Source: Bradyrhizobium canariense (lineage in GTDB: Bacteria > Pseudomonadota > Alphaproteobacteria > Rhizobiales > Xanthobacteraceae). Taken from it: 64,000 nucleotides of DNA. The position numbers and the translations under genes were made by a program. Under the pieces are notes generated by a model, which was not told where the DNA came from, ran no database searches, and was given only the letters and a program-made list of their open reading frames with translations. The stretch lies in the NCBI RefSeq assembly GCF_018130465.1, contig NZ_JAFCKJ010000012.1:149511-213510 (forward strand), read 5' to 3'. Shown piece by piece: positions 43,922 to 53,677 of the stretch (position 1 is its first letter; each line of letters begins with the position of its first letter).

Positions 43922-45739
43922 CTAGAGATCGTCGCCGTCGGAACCGTCGGGCGGATCGTCACTGCCATAGTCGGCGTTAATATCGGATTCCGGCGCCTCG
44001 GGGGCAAGCCTGCGGACTTCGACGACCTTCGCACCCGGAAACCGCGACAGCACCTCGCGCACGCGCGGATCGGCCTCGGCGGTGCGCGCATGTTCCTGCT
44101 TGGCCGCCTGGTTCACCGAGCGCAGCGTCGGCTGGCCCTGTTCGTTGGAGACGATCACGGTCCAACGGCGCCCGGTCCAAAGCTCGAATTTTCGCGCGAG
44201 ATCGGAAATCATGGTCTTGGAGGCGTTGGGCTCGAGCGCGACTTCCAGCCGGCCCTCCTCGAAACGAACGAGGCGCATGTCGCCTTCGAGCGCGCCCTTG
44301 GTCAGGAGGTCGCGCTTCTGCCCGGCGAGCGCGACGAGCTGGGTGAAGCTCGTGACGCGCAACACGGGCGCGGCAGCTTGCGGATCCGGCGCGGGCGTTG
44401 CCATCTGCGGACGGGCACCACCGCCGCCGAAGGAGGACGGTGACGATGTTGGCATGCGAATCGGAGCCGCGGACGCCATCGGCGCGGCGCCCGCGTTGCG
44501 CGCGGCACTGCCGCCGCTCACGACCGGCGAACCGCCGCCGTTCTGCTCCAGCATCTTGATCGCTTCGTCCGGCGTCGGCAGGTCGGCGACATAGGCAATG
44601 CGCACCAGCACCATCTCGGCGGCTGCCGCGGGCCGCGTCGCGGCCTGCACCTCGGTGATGCCCTTGAGCAGCATCTGCCACATCCGCGACAGCACGCGCA
44701 TCGAGATCTTCGAGGCGAAATCCCGCGCGCGCACGCGCTCGGTCTCGCCATAGGCGACGTTGTCGGCGGTCGCCGGCACGATCTTCACGCGGGTGACGAA
44801 ATTGACGAATTCGGCGAGATCCGAGAGCACCACGATCGGATCGGCGCCGACGTCGTACTGGTCGCGGAATTCCTTGAACGCGGACGCGATGTCGCCACGT
44901 GCCAGAGAAGCAAATAGATCGATGACACGGGTGCGGTCGGCGAGCCCCAGCATCTGCCTGACGGCATCGGCCTTCACGGTGCCTGCCGCATGCGCGATCG
45001 CCTGATCGAGCAGCGAGAGCGAATCGCGCACCGAGCCTTCCGCGGCGCGCGCGATGATGCCGAGCGCTTCAGGCTCGATCTCGACGTTTTCCTTGGCCGC
45101 GATGCTGGCGAGATGTTTCATCAGCACGTCGGCTTCGACGCGGCGCAGGTCAAATCGCTGGCAGCGCGACAGCACGGTCACGGGAACCTTGCGGATCTCG
45201 GTGGTCGCGAACACGAATTTGGCGTGCTCCGGCGGTTCCTCCAGCGTCTTCAGGAAGGCGTTGAACGCCGCTGTCGACAGCATGTGGACTTCGTCGATGA
45301 TGTAGACCTTGTAGCGGGCGCTGGCCGGCGCGTAGCGGACGCTGTCATTGATCTGACGAACGTCGTCGACGCCGGTATGCGAGGCCGCGTCCATCTCCAG
45401 CACGTCCATGTGCCGGCTTTCCATGATCGCCTGGCAATGCACGCCGAGCGCCGGCATGTGGACGGTCGGGCCCTTCACCGAGCCATCCGGCATCTCGTAG
45501 TTGAGCGCACGGGCAAGGATGCGCGCAGTGGTGGTCTTGCCGACCCCGCGGACGCCGGTGAGGATCCAGGCCTGCGGAATGCGGCCGGTCTCGAACGCAT
45601 TGGAGACGGTGCGGACCACGGCCTCCTGGCCGATCAGATCGTCGAAGCTGGAGGGACGGTATTTCCGCGCCAGCACCCGGTAGGGCGTGCTGGCCTGGCC
45701 GGCGCTGTCAGGGTTGGGAGGGGCGCCAGCGTCGGTCAT
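43922..45739 (-). CDS. dnaX: DNA polymerase III subunits gamma and tau
   Basis: The protein has 605 residues. The clamp-loader ATPase shows Walker A '[15 protein letters not shown]' at 62-76, '[24 protein letters not shown]' (quoted in part) as Walker B and sensor region, and '[12 protein letters not shown]'. The C-terminal third is an Ala/Pro-rich linker plus the tau-type domain. The usual zinc-binding cysteine cluster after Walker A is reduced: only Cys102 remains in '[15 protein letters not shown]'. It is the first gene of dnaX-ybaB-recR. Confidence 0.94.
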   Translation of the reverse strand: MTDAGAPPNPDSAGQASTPYRVLARKYRPSSFDDLIGQEAVVRTVSNAFETGRIPQAWILTGVRGVGKTTTARILARALNYEMPDGSVKGPTVHMPALGVHCQAIMESRHMDVLEMDAASHTGVDDVRQINDSVRYAPASARYKVYIIDEVHMLSTAAFNAFLKTLEEPPEHAKFVFATTEIRKVPVTVLSRCQRFDLRRVEADVLMKHLASIAAKENVEIEPEALGIIARAAEGSVRDSLSLLDQAIAHAAGTVKADAVRQMLGLADRTRVIDLFASLARGDIASAFKEFRDQYDVGADPIVVLSDLAEFVNFVTRVKIVPATADNVAYGETERVRARDFASKISMRVLSRMWQMLLKGITEVQAATRPAAAAEMVLVRIAYVADLPTPDEAIKMLEQNGGGSPVVSGGSAARNAGAAPMASAAPIRMPTSSPSSFGGGGARPQMATPAPDPQAAAPVLRVTSFTQLVALAGQKRDLLTKGALEGDMRLVRFEEGRLEVALEPNASKTMISDLARKFELWTGRRWTVIVSNEQGQPTLRSVNQAAKQEHARTAEADPRVREVLSRFPGAKVVEVRRLAPEAPESDINADYGSDDPPDGSDGDDL

Positions 45740-46122
45740 CGGTCGATCCGCAATGAAGTGTCTTTCGGCCGGCTTTGCGGAAAGGAGCGCGCTGGCGGCT
45801 CGAGCCGCCGGCGCAATTCGCTCGGAAAAACAGGTAGGAGACTGACGAGCGACCCGATCCGGACCTCGTTAGGGCTGCTTCCTTCCGGACCTGACCCGGT
45901 TGGCGAGTGGCTCGTCCACCGCCAATCTCCCGGTCCCTATTTGGGGCCAAAAGGACCGGAAAGCAAGCGGGTATCGGCTCGAACGGGCTGGGCTGGTTCT
46001 GGCTTGCCCAGCATCCGGGCAATTCCCGGCCTGCCCAGCCGATAGGCTGTGCTTTCACTGCCGAAGGCACCTTGGTAAGAACGCTGCCGGAACTCCTTCC
46101 AACAGAAAAGCGATTGATCCCA
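45740..46122. other. Divergent intergenic region, 383 bp, containing the SRP RNA
   Basis: Besides ffs, the region holds the dnaX leader on the left and the promoter area of the ABC-transporter operon on the right. I see no further gene. Confidence 0.5.
45835..45931 (-). ncRNA. ffs: Signal recognition particle RNA, small (4.5S) type
   Basis: The minus strand carries the universally conserved apical part GGTCAGGTCCGGAAGGAAGC (followed by AGCC), flanked by complementary arms that close with GACGAGC/GCTCGTC and GGAGA/TCTCC. Length about 97 bases; the ends are estimated from pairing. A T-run follows the 3' end. It binds Ffh to target membrane proteins and lies just upstream of dnaX, a common position. 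Confidence 0.9.
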
Positions 46123-46977
46123 ATGGTTACACGTCGTGATGTTGCATCGATTGTCGGACTTGGCGCCATTGGTGCGGTGACCGCGGGGGCGCTGGCCACG
46201 CCGGCCGTCGCCCAGGCGGCCGATCCGAATGAATCGACCTTCGCCCGCATCCGCCGCACCAAGAAGATGCGGATCGGCGCGGTCGGCGGCGGCGCACCCT
46301 ATTACATGAAGGATCTTTCGACCGGCCAGTGGAAGGGTTTTTACGTCGACATCGCCAAGGCGCTCGCCGACGACATGGAAGCCGAGCTCGAGATCACCGA
46401 GACCACCTGGGGCAATTCGGTGCTCGACCTCCAGTCCAACAAGATCGACATCTTCTTCGGCCTCAACCCGACCCCGAAGCGCGCGCTGGTGATCGATTTC
46501 TCGGTGCCGGTCTTCAACAACGCCTTCGGCATCCTCTGCAAGAAGGACTTCAAGCCGAAGAGCTGGGCCGAGCTGAACTCGCCCGACGTCAAGCTCTCAG
46601 TCGACCAGGGCTCCTCGCACGACCAGGTCGTTAGCCGACTGACCCCGAAGGCGCAGATCTCGCGGCTGAAGACCGCCGACGACGCCACCGCCGCGCTCCA
46701 GACCGGCCGCGTCGACGCGCAGTGCCTGATCACCATGCTGTCGCTGACGGTGCTGAAGAAGAATCCCTCGCTCGGCCAGTTCGTGCTGCCGACGCCGATC
46801 TTCGCCACCACGTCGAACGCCGGCTTCCGCCGCGAGACCGACAAGACCTGGCGCGACTACGTCAACACCTGGATCGACTTCAACAAGGGCCTCGGCTTCA
46901 TCCGCAACGCGATCATCACCAACATGGAGCTGGTTGGCGTGACCGAGGCGGACATTCCGCCGGGCGTTTCGCTGTAA
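46123..46977 (+). CDS. Polar amino-acid ABC transporter substrate-binding protein
   Basis: The protein has 284 residues from the ATG at 46123. The N-terminus 'MVTRRDVASIVGLGAIGAVT' has twin arginines before a hydrophobic core, so export by the Tat or Sec route is possible. The SBP_bac_3 fold is clear: 'MRIGAVGGGAPYYMKDLSTG', 'GFYVDIAKALADDM', 'DIFFGLNPTPKRA', 'VDQGSSHDQV'. It binds a small, probably amino-acid-like, ligand in the periplasm. It is the first of five genes with an ABC permease, ATPase, SDR and enolase-type enzyme. Confidence 0.92.
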   Translation: MVTRRDVASIVGLGAIGAVTAGALATPAVAQAADPNESTFARIRRTKKMRIGAVGGGAPYYMKDLSTGQWKGFYVDIAKALADDMEAELEITETTWGNSVLDLQSNKIDIFFGLNPTPKRALVIDFSVPVFNNAFGILCKKDFKPKSWAELNSPDVKLSVDQGSSHDQVVSRLTPKAQISRLKTADDATAALQTGRVDAQCLITMLSLTVLKKNPSLGQFVLPTPIFATTSNAGFRRETDKTWRDYVNTWIDFNKGLGFIRNAIITNMELVGVTEADIPPGVSL

Positions 46978-46985
46978 ACTTCCAC

Positions 46986-47065
46986 TGTCATTCCGGGGCG
47001 CCCGAAAGGGCGAACCCGGAATCTCGAGATTCCGGGTTCCATGCTTCGCATCGCCCCGGAATGAC
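46986..47065. repeat. Intergenic hairpin between binding protein and permease
   Basis: TCATTCCGGGGCG...  and CGCCCCGGAATGA are outer inverted arms, and GAACCCGGAATCTCGAGATT with CCGGGTTC forms an inner stem. A strong hairpin here may keep the binding-protein mRNA more abundant than the rest of the operon. Confidence 0.7.
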
Positions 47066-47099
47066 GGTGCAAACGGCACCCACGACGAGTTAAACACGC

Positions 47100-47762
47100 A
47101 TGTATCAGTGGGACTTCGGCATCCTCTGGAGCTATCGCTGGCTCTTTCTCAACGGGCTCGGCGTCACCGTCGGCTTCACCGTGGTCATCGTGGTGCTCGG
47201 CCTCGTCTTCGGCCTGTTCGGCGCGTTCGGCACCCTGTCGCGCTTTCGAGCGGTGCGCCTGGTCGCGCTCACTTTCATCGAGGCGTTCCGCTGCACGCCG
47301 ATCCTCGTGCAGCTGATCTGGTTCTATTACGCGCTGCCGATCCTGGCCGGGGTCGAGATGACGCCGATCACGGCCTCGGCGCTGGCGCTCTCGCTCTATG
47401 GCGGCTCGTTCTATTCGGAGATCATCCGCGGCGGCATCATCTCGATCGACCGCGGCCAGTCCGAAGCCGGCGCCGCGCTCGGCATGACCCCCAGCCAGAG
47501 CATGCGGCGCATCGTGCTGCCGCAGGCGATCAAGCGCATGATCCCGGCGCTGATGAACCAGTCGATCATCCAGTTCAAGAACACTTCGCTGGTCTCGGTG
47601 CTGGCGGTGCCCGACCTCGTGTATCAGAGCCAGGTCGCCGCCCATGACAGCTACCGTCCGCTGGAAACCTACACCGCCGTCGCGGTCGCCTATGCGGCGA
47701 TCCTGATTCCCCTGACCATCATGGTCCGGCGCGGCGAGAAACGACTGGCGGTCGGCGAATGA
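47100..47762 (+). CDS. Polar amino-acid ABC transporter permease
   Basis: The protein has 220 residues with five predicted membrane spans. '[20 protein letters not shown]' is the HisM/GlnP-type start of the permease core, and the EAA loop reads '[23 protein letters not shown]' (quoted as one motif region). A single permease gene suggests a homodimeric channel. It is translationally coupled to the ATPase (ATGA overlap). Confidence 0.93.
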   Translation: MYQWDFGILWSYRWLFLNGLGVTVGFTVVIVVLGLVFGLFGAFGTLSRFRAVRLVALTFIEAFRCTPILVQLIWFYYALPILAGVEMTPITASALALSLYGGSFYSEIIRGGIISIDRGQSEAGAALGMTPSQSMRRIVLPQAIKRMIPALMNQSIIQFKNTSLVSVLAVPDLVYQSQVAAHDSYRPLETYTAVAVAYAAILIPLTIMVRRGEKRLAVGE

Positions 47763-48553
47763 GCGACACGTCAAAAATCGAGATCCGTGGCCTGCGCAAG
47801 AGCTTTGGCAGCAACGAGGTCTTGAAGAACATCAATCTCGACGTCGCCAAGGGCGGCGTCGTGGCGCTGATCGGCCCGTCCGGCTCGGGCAAGTCGACGC
47901 TGCTCCGCTGCATCAATCTCCTGGTGACGCCCGACGGCGGCAGCGTCCGCGTCGGCGACACCCGCTTTACGTTCGGAGAAGGCACAAAGCTGCCTGACGT
48001 AAAGACGCTGGCAAAATTCCGCACCACCACCGGCATGGTGTTCCAGCATTTTAATCTGTTCCCGCACATGACGACGCTCCAGAACGTGATGGAGGGGCCG
48101 GTCACGGTGCGGCGCATGGCCAGGGCTGACGCCGAGAAGCTGGCGCGGGCCCAACTCGCGAAGGTGGGCCTTGCCGAGAAGGCCGATCAATATCCGGCAA
48201 CGCTCTCCGGCGGACAGAAGCAGCGCGTCGCGATTGCGCGGGCGCTCGCGATGGAGCCGGACGTGATGCTGTTCGACGAGGTCACCTCCGCGCTCGATCC
48301 CGAGCTTGTCGGCGAGGTCTTGAACGTCATGCAGCAGCTGGCGTCGGAGGGCATGACCATGGTGATCGTGACCCACGAGATCGCCTTCGCCCGCGAGGTT
48401 GCCGATCGCCTCATCTTCATGCGCGACGGCGTCGTGGTCGAGGAAGGCCCGGCGCGGCAGGTCATCGACAATCCGCAGGAGGCGGCGACGCGCGCCTTCC
48501 TCAGCCATTTTCACCGCACCGGCGCATTGCCGCCGGCCAACGCAGCACCGTGA
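47759..48553 (+). CDS. Polar amino-acid ABC transporter ATP-binding protein
   Basis: The protein has 264 residues. Walker A '[15 protein letters not shown]', Q-loop '[13 protein letters not shown]', signature '[15 protein letters not shown]', Walker B '[12 protein letters not shown]' and H-loop 'VTHEIAFA' are all present. It belongs to the GlnQ/HisP group and powers the permease encoded upstream. Its stop overlaps the start of the SDR gene by one base. Confidence 0.95.
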   Translation: MSDTSKIEIRGLRKSFGSNEVLKNINLDVAKGGVVALIGPSGSGKSTLLRCINLLVTPDGGSVRVGDTRFTFGEGTKLPDVKTLAKFRTTTGMVFQHFNLFPHMTTLQNVMEGPVTVRRMARADAEKLARAQLAKVGLAEKADQYPATLSGGQKQRVAIARALAMEPDVMLFDEVTSALDPELVGEVLNVMQQLASEGMTMVIVTHEIAFAREVADRLIFMRDGVVVEEGPARQVIDNPQEAATRAFLSHFHRTGALPPANAAP

Positions 48554-49308
48554 TGCCTGATATCGATCGTGTCTATCTCGTCACCGGTGCCGCCAGCGGC
48601 ATCGGCCGCGCCACTGCAAAACTGCTCGCCGCACCCGGCACTGCGCTGCTGCTGCACACGCGCTCCAACGCAGCCGGCCTCGACGCCACGGCGGCGGAAG
48701 CCGAAGCGCAAGGCGCTATCGTCGCAAAATGCCTCGGCGATCTCGCCGAGGAGGCCGCGGTCACCGACGCCGTCGCCGCTACGCAACGCGCCTTTGGCCG
48801 GCTCGATGGATTGATCCTGGTCGGCGGCCATGCCCGGCGCGGCAGCGCGATCGGCACGCCGGCGGATCAGTTCCGCAAGGCGATGGACGAATCGCCGCTC
48901 GCGTTCACACGGCTGGTGGACGCCGCGCTCCCGCTGCTGCGTGCGGGGCGAGATTCGCGGATCGTGGCGGTGTCGTCCTTCGTGGCGCATGCGATCCGTC
49001 CGGAGTTCGCGCCCTTCGCCGCGACGGCAGCGAGCCGTTCCGCGCTCGAAGCGCTGGTACGGCTCACTGCAGTCGAGCTCGCCAAGGAGGGCATCACCGT
49101 CAACGCCGTCGCGCCGGGCCTCATCATCAAGGACAAGCCCAGCGAAAGCCGGCTTTCACCCGAGCAGATCGCCGCGACCGAGGCGCTGATCCCGATGGGC
49201 CGCCGCGGGCGGCCGGAGGAAGTGGCCGAGATCATCGCCTTCCTGGCGTCCCCAAAAGCATCCTACGTCACCGGCCAGGTCTGGCACGTCAATGGAGGCC
49301 TGACATGA
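48553..49308 (+). CDS. Short-chain dehydrogenase/reductase
   Basis: The protein has 251 residues from the ATG at 48553; a GTG one codon earlier is also possible. The NAD(P)-binding '[12 protein letters not shown]' is present, with 'GHARRGSAI' at the usual NNAG position, a serine in '[10 protein letters not shown]', and 'VNAVAPGLI' near the C-terminus. The catalytic Tyr-x3-Lys is not obvious: the segment '[15 protein letters not shown]' has Ser where Tyr-x3-Lys is expected. Activity may therefore be altered. It is coupled to the transporter genes and the enolase-type enzyme, so it probably acts on the same compound. Confidence 0.85.
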   Translation: MPDIDRVYLVTGAASGIGRATAKLLAAPGTALLLHTRSNAAGLDATAAEAEAQGAIVAKCLGDLAEEAAVTDAVAATQRAFGRLDGLILVGGHARRGSAIGTPADQFRKAMDESPLAFTRLVDAALPLLRAGRDSRIVAVSSFVAHAIRPEFAPFAATAASRSALEALVRLTAVELAKEGITVNAVAPGLIIKDKPSESRLSPEQIAATEALIPMGRRGRPEEVAEIIAFLASPKASYVTGQVWHVNGGLT

Positions 49309-50432
49309 CCGAAGCAACCGTCGAACGCATCAGGCTGTTCCTGATCGAGAGCCCGATCAAGATGGCGCGCCTCCAGGGCGTCGGCAACGTCAAGGGCACG
49401 GTGAAGCGCGTGCTGCTCGAGCTCACCGCGAGCGACGGCGTGATCGGCTGGGGCGAGGCGGCGCCGTGGGAAGTGTTCACGGGAACGCCGGAAGCGGCCT
49501 TCTCCGCGCTCGACATCTATTTGCGCCCAATCCTGCTCGGCAAGTCGGTGCGCCGCATCCGCGTGCTGATGGCCGAGCTTGACCGCGCGCTCGTCGGACA
49601 CGCCGAGGCCAAGGTCGCCATCGAAATGGCGCTGCTCGACATCGTCGGCAAGTCGTCGGGACTTTCGGTCGCCGACCTGCTCGGCGGGCGCGTGCGCGAC
49701 ACGATACCGCTGTCGTTCTCGATCGCCGATCCGGATTTCGCCGCCGATCTCGAACGCATGCGGAAGATGGTTCCGGACGGCAATTTCATCTACAAGGTCA
49801 AGACCGGCGTGAAGCCGCATCGCGAGGATCTCGATCATCTCGAGGCGATCCGCAAGGAGTTCGGCGACAAGGTCGATCTTCGCGTCGACTACAACCAGGC
49901 GCTGGCGCCGTTCGGCGCCATCAAGATCCTGCGCGATGTCGAGCGGTTCGCGCCGACCTTCATCGAGCAGCCGGTGCCGCGCAAGTTTCTCGACGTGATG
50001 GCGCAGCTCACCGCGGCGCTGGAAACGCCCGTGCTCGCCGACGAAAGCTGTTTCGACCGCCGCGACATGATGGAGGTGGTGCGCCGCGAGGCGGCAGATG
50101 CCGTCTCGATCAAGCTGATGAAGGCCGGCGGCCTGTTCGAGGCGCAGGCGATCATGGCGATCGCCGACATTGCCGGCCTGCCCGGCTATGGTGGCACGTT
50201 GTGGGAGGGCGGCATCGGGCTCGCCGCCGGAACGCAGCTGATCGCGGCGACGCCGGGGATCTCGCTCGGCTGCGAATTCTACATGCCGCATCATGTGCTG
50301 ACCGAGGACGTGCTCGAGGAGCGTGTCGCCAATCGCGGCGGCCACGTCGTGGTGCCCGACGGCCCCGGCCTCGGCATCCGCGTCAGCGAGGCCTCCGTGC
50401 GTGCCAATGCGCGGGTGCTGGCGGAGGGGTAG
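49305..50432 (+). CDS. Mandelate racemase/muconate lactonizing enzyme family protein
   Basis: The protein has 375 residues. An N-terminal capping domain is followed by the TIM barrel with the acid/base pair Lys164-x-Lys166 ('YKVKTGVK'). Metal ligands are Asp195 ('RVDYNQAL'), Glu221 ('IEQPVP') and Asp246 ('LADES'), and the second base is Lys270 ('SIKLMKAGG'). This is the muconate-lactonizing subgroup (KxK...K), which includes cycloisomerases, dipeptide epimerases and hydroxyproline dehydratases. The linked amino-acid transporter favours an amino-acid-like substrate; this is inference. The start overlaps the SDR stop (ATGA). Confidence 0.9.
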   Translation: MTEATVERIRLFLIESPIKMARLQGVGNVKGTVKRVLLELTASDGVIGWGEAAPWEVFTGTPEAAFSALDIYLRPILLGKSVRRIRVLMAELDRALVGHAEAKVAIEMALLDIVGKSSGLSVADLLGGRVRDTIPLSFSIADPDFAADLERMRKMVPDGNFIYKVKTGVKPHREDLDHLEAIRKEFGDKVDLRVDYNQALAPFGAIKILRDVERFAPTFIEQPVPRKFLDVMAQLTAALETPVLADESCFDRRDMMEVVRREAADAVSIKLMKAGGLFEAQAIMAIADIAGLPGYGGTLWEGGIGLAAGTQLIAATPGISLGCEFYMPHHVLTEDVLEERVANRGGHVVVPDGPGLGIRVSEASVRANARVLAEG

Positions 50433-50438
50433 CCTCAT

Positions 50439-50598
50439 CGTCGTCCTGGCGAAGGCCAGGACCCATTACCACAAATCTCGGTTGTGTGGCACGGCTGGCG
50501 CCATCAACGTGCCACTTCCCACGTCCTGTGGTTATCGCGACGGGCGCAAGCGCTCGCCCAGGGGTCCTGGATCAGCGCTCCGCTTGTCCAGGACGACG
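50439..50598. repeat. Dispersed intergenic repeat family A, divergent copy
   Basis: CGTCGTCCTGGCGAAGGCCA and CTTGTCCAGGACGACG are the outer inverted arms. The interior contains ACGTCCTGTGGTTATCG, like the TGTGGTTATGGG block of the other copies. It lies between the enolase-type gene and the HIT gene. Confidence 0.6.
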
Positions 50599-50703
50599 AT
50601 CGAGTATGCAGAAGCTGCGGGGCCCTAACCTTCCCCTCGCCAACTCCGTATCGTATGGTCCGGCCAAACGCGCCCGACCCCATCGGGCAATCTGGAAACG
50701 CAT

Positions 50704-51123
50704 ATGTCTGATCCCGCCTGGTCACTGCACTCCCGCCTGAAAGAGGACACCATCGACATCGGCGATTTGCCGCTGTCCAAGGTATTGGTCATCAAGGACG
50801 CGCATTATCCCTGGCTGCTGCTGGTGCCGCGGCGCGTGGATGCGGTCGAGATCATCGATCTCGACGAGGTGCAGCAGGCGCAATTGATGACCGAGATCTC
50901 CCGCGTCTCGCGCGCGCTGAAGGAGATCACCAAATGCGACAAGCTCAACATCGCAGCACTCGGCAACCTCGTGCCGCAGCTTCACGTCCACATCATCGCG
51001 CGCCGCACCGGTGACGCCGCCTGGCCGCGGCCGGTCTGGGGCGTGATGCAGCCCTTGGCGCACGACGCCACAGAGGTGCAGAGTTTCATCGGCGCGCTTC
51101 GCCGCAAGATCTGGTTGGGTTGA
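50704..51123 (+). CDS. HIT-family protein
   Basis: The protein has 139 residues. The histidine-triad motif is 'QLHVHIIARR', preceded by 'LNIAALGNLVP'. The N-terminal strand 'VLVIKDAHYPWLLLVPRR' is the usual nucleotide-binding start of this group of HIT hydrolases, which cleave nucleotide phosphoramidates or dinucleoside polyphosphates. It lies just upstream of nudC, another nucleotide-cleaving enzyme, and the two are probably co-transcribed. Confidence 0.88.
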   Translation: MSDPAWSLHSRLKEDTIDIGDLPLSKVLVIKDAHYPWLLLVPRRVDAVEIIDLDEVQQAQLMTEISRVSRALKEITKCDKLNIAALGNLVPQLHVHIIARRTGDAAWPRPVWGVMQPLAHDATEVQSFIGALRRKIWLG

Positions 51124-51134
51124 AAGAACAAGAA

Positions 51135-52073
51135 ATGTCAGCATTCGACTCGTTTCCACTGGGACAACCGGCCTTCGTCACCAACATCCTCGACCGCGCC
51201 GCGCATCTGCGCCGCGACGAGGAAAAGCTGTTCGCGATGGAGCAGAAGCCGTCCTCGCGCGCCTATGTCGTCTACCGCGACTCGCTGCTGGTGAAGCGCG
51301 AGGGCGAAAAAGCGCGCGCGATGCTGGGAATCGACGAGGCGCTGAAGTGCGGCGCCAATCCCGGCACGATCTTCCTGGGTCTGCGCGACGGCGCCGCGAT
51401 GTTCGGCATGGGCCTGTCGCAGGCTGCGGCCGAGAAGCTGATCGGCCGCGACGATTACACCGTCACCGAGCTGCGCGGCATGGCGATGCAGGGCGCAGTG
51501 CCGCCGCAGGAGCTGTCGGCGATCGCAATGGCGAAGTCGATGGTGGGTTGGCATCAGCGCCACGGCTATTGCGCCAATTGCGGCACGCGTACCGCGATGA
51601 AGGAAGGCGGCTGGAAGCGGGAGTGCCCGAGTTGCAAGGCCGAGCATTTCCCGCGCACTGACCCTGTCGTGATCATGCACGTCGCCTCCGGCGACAAATG
51701 CCTGCTCGGCCGCCAGAAGCAGTTTCCGCCCGGCATGTATTCGTGCCTCGCCGGCTTCGTCGAGGCCGCCGAGACCATCGAGGACGCGGTGCGCCGCGAG
51801 ATCCTCGAAGAGTCCGGAATCCGCTGCACCGACGTGCAGTATTACATGACCCAGCCCTGGCCCTATCCGTCGTCGTTGATGATCGGCTGCAGCGCGCGGG
51901 CCGTGAGCGAGGACATCGTCGTCGATCATTCCGAGCTGGAGGATGCGCGCTGGTTCACGCGCGAGGAGGCCGCCCTGATGCTGGCGCGGACGCATCCCGA
52001 CGGGCTCGCCGGTCCGCACCCGTTCGCCATCGCCCATCACCTGCTCGGCCGCTGGGTGCACGACAAGAGCTGA
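51135..52073 (+). CDS. nudC: NAD(+) diphosphatase / NADH pyrophosphatase (Nudix)
   Basis: The protein has 312 residues from the ATG at 51135. A zinc ribbon ('YCANCGTRT' and 'ECPSCKAEHFPR') precedes the Nudix box 'GFVEAAETIEDAVRREILEESGI' (positions within residues 195-225). The diagnostic NADH motif appears as 'TQPWPYPSSLM'. It hydrolyses NADH to NMNH and AMP and, in E. coli, removes NAD caps from RNA. It sits between the HIT and PfkB genes in a rightward cluster. Confidence 0.93.
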   Translation: MSAFDSFPLGQPAFVTNILDRAAHLRRDEEKLFAMEQKPSSRAYVVYRDSLLVKREGEKARAMLGIDEALKCGANPGTIFLGLRDGAAMFGMGLSQAAAEKLIGRDDYTVTELRGMAMQGAVPPQELSAIAMAKSMVGWHQRHGYCANCGTRTAMKEGGWKRECPSCKAEHFPRTDPVVIMHVASGDKCLLGRQKQFPPGMYSCLAGFVEAAETIEDAVRREILEESGIRCTDVQYYMTQPWPYPSSLMIGCSARAVSEDIVVDHSELEDARWFTREEAALMLARTHPDGLAGPHPFAIAHHLLGRWVHDKS

Positions 52074-52081
52074 GACCGCCG

Positions 52082-53035
52082 ATGGCGCTATCTGTGATCG
52101 CGCCGCGCATCCTGTGCATCGGCATTCCCGTTCGCGACCTGACCTTTCGTGTCGAGGCTGTGCCCGCGCGCGGCAGCAAGGCGAATGCCAGCCATCTCGC
52201 GGAGATCTGCGGCGGCAACGCGCTCAATGCCGCGATCGCCATCGCGCGGCTTGGTGGCCGCGTCTCCTTCGCGGGCCCCATGGGCGATGCCAGAGAGACG
52301 TCGAGCGGCTTCATCCTCGAACGGATGGCCGCTGAAGCTATCGAGACCCCACACATCGTCCGCATGCCGGGGCTCGCGACGCCCGTCTCGGCGATCATGA
52401 TCGAGCCGTCGGGCGAACGAACGCTCACCATCTATCGCGATCCCGCGTTGTCGACCGTGGAACTGCCGGACGCCGACGCACTGCTCGCCGATTGCCGGGC
52501 GGTTCTCGTCGAAAGCCGCTGCGCCGCGTTCGCGACCTCGCTCTGCACCGAGGCACGCCGGCGCGGCATTGCCGTCATCGTCGGCGTCGATCGCGCGATG
52601 TCGTTGCAGGACGGCCTGCTCACGGCCGCCTCGCACCTGCTGTTCGCCAGCGAACAGGTGCAGGAGACCGCCGGCATCGCCGACGACGGCGAGGCCCTGA
52701 AGCGCTTGGCCGCGCTCACGCCCGCCTTCCTCGCCGCCACCCGCGGCCCGCGCGGCACGATCTGGCTGAACGAGGCGGGGGAGTTGGAGGAGACGCCGGC
52801 GGCCCCGATTCAGGCGGTCGATACACTCGGCGCCGGCGACGTCTTCCATGGCGCCTTCACGCTTCGCCTCGCCGAAGGCAGCGACGTGCGGCAGGCGCTG
52901 CAATTCGCCGCGGCCGCTGCGGCGCTGAAATGCACCCGCCACGGCGGCGGCCTGGCGGCCCCGCAACGTATTGAAGTTGAAGAGTTTTTGAGCATGGCGC
53001 CGGCGGCGACGCTTGACCGGGCGCCAAGATTATAG
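52082..53035 (+). CDS. PfkB-family carbohydrate kinase
   Basis: The protein has 317 residues from the ATG at 52082. 'CGGNALNAAIAIARLGGRVSFAG' is PfkB signature 1 region, and 'DTLGAGDVFHGAFTLRLAEG' is signature 2 with the catalytic aspartate in GAGD. It phosphorylates a sugar or sugar-like molecule in the cytoplasm; the substrate (for example ribose or fructose derivatives) is not clear. It lies eight bases downstream of nudC, and an Lrp-type regulator follows. Confidence 0.9.
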   Translation: MALSVIAPRILCIGIPVRDLTFRVEAVPARGSKANASHLAEICGGNALNAAIAIARLGGRVSFAGPMGDARETSSGFILERMAAEAIETPHIVRMPGLATPVSAIMIEPSGERTLTIYRDPALSTVELPDADALLADCRAVLVESRCAAFATSLCTEARRRGIAVIVGVDRAMSLQDGLLTAASHLLFASEQVQETAGIADDGEALKRLAALTPAFLAATRGPRGTIWLNEAGELEETPAAPIQAVDTLGAGDVFHGAFTLRLAEGSDVRQALQFAAAAAALKCTRHGGGLAAPQRIEVEEFLSMAPAATLDRAPRL

Positions 53036-53041
53036 ACTTGC

Positions 53042-53062
53042 TATAGAAAGATTTTCTCTATA
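53042..53062. promoter_or_regulatory. Lrp-box-like inverted repeat upstream of the Lrp/AsnC gene
   Basis: TATAGAAAGATTTTCTCTAT (20 of 21 bases) is an AT-rich imperfect palindrome in GC-rich DNA, 41 bases before the regulator start. Bases 53044-53058 fit 12 of 15 positions of the Lrp consensus YAGHAWATTWTDCTR. Autoregulation is the likely use. Confidence 0.5.
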
Positions 53063-53102
53063 TCAGGGAAAACGACCCTTGGAATGGAACAAAGTTCTTC
53101 AA

Positions 53103-53612
53103 ATGACCGATCTCGCTGTCCAGCTCCCCGAGACCAGCCGCCGCCTCGACGCAATCGACCGCAAGATTCTGATGGTGCTCCAGGACGATGCCTCCCTCTC
53201 CGTCGCCGAGATCGGCGACCGCGTCGGCCTGTCCTCGACCCCCTGCTGGAAGCGTATCCAGCGCCTGGAGGCGGACGGCGTGATCACCAAACGGGTGGCG
53301 CTGGTCGACCAGAACAAGATCGGGCTCGGCATCTCGGTGTTCGTGTCAGTCGAGAGCGCCGACCATTCCGACGCCTGGCTCAAGAAGTTCGCCGAAGCCG
53401 TCAGCGCCATGCCCGAGGTGATGGAGTTCTATCGCATGGCCGGCGACGTCGATTACATGCTGCGCGTCGTCGTCGCGGACATGCAGGCCTATGACGTGTT
53501 CTACAAGAAGCTGATCAGCGCCGTGCCGCTGAAGAACGTCACCTCGCGCTTCGCGATGGAGAAGATCAAGTCGGTCACCGCGCTGCCGATCCCGGCAGTG
53601 GTGGCCGCCTGA
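53103..53612 (+). CDS. Lrp/AsnC-family transcriptional regulator
   Basis: The protein has 169 residues from the ATG at 53103. The N-terminal HTH reads 'LDAIDRKILMVLQDDASLSV' and 'VGLSSTPCWKRIQRLEADGVI', and the C-terminal RAM domain has 'VMEFYRMAGDVDYMLRVVVAD'. It senses amino acids and forms octamers on DNA. The neighbouring PfkB kinase and the amino-acid transporter cluster 3 kb upstream are possible targets, but a role on its own promoter is best supported. Confidence 0.92.
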   Translation: MTDLAVQLPETSRRLDAIDRKILMVLQDDASLSVAEIGDRVGLSSTPCWKRIQRLEADGVITKRVALVDQNKIGLGISVFVSVESADHSDAWLKKFAEAVSAMPEVMEFYRMAGDVDYMLRVVVADMQAYDVFYKKLISAVPLKNVTSRFAMEKIKSVTALPIPAVVAA

Positions 53613-53677
53613 CGCCAGAGTCTTGTTTGACGCGTTTTCTTCACGCGAACCGGCACCCACTTCGCTCGAAAACGCTT

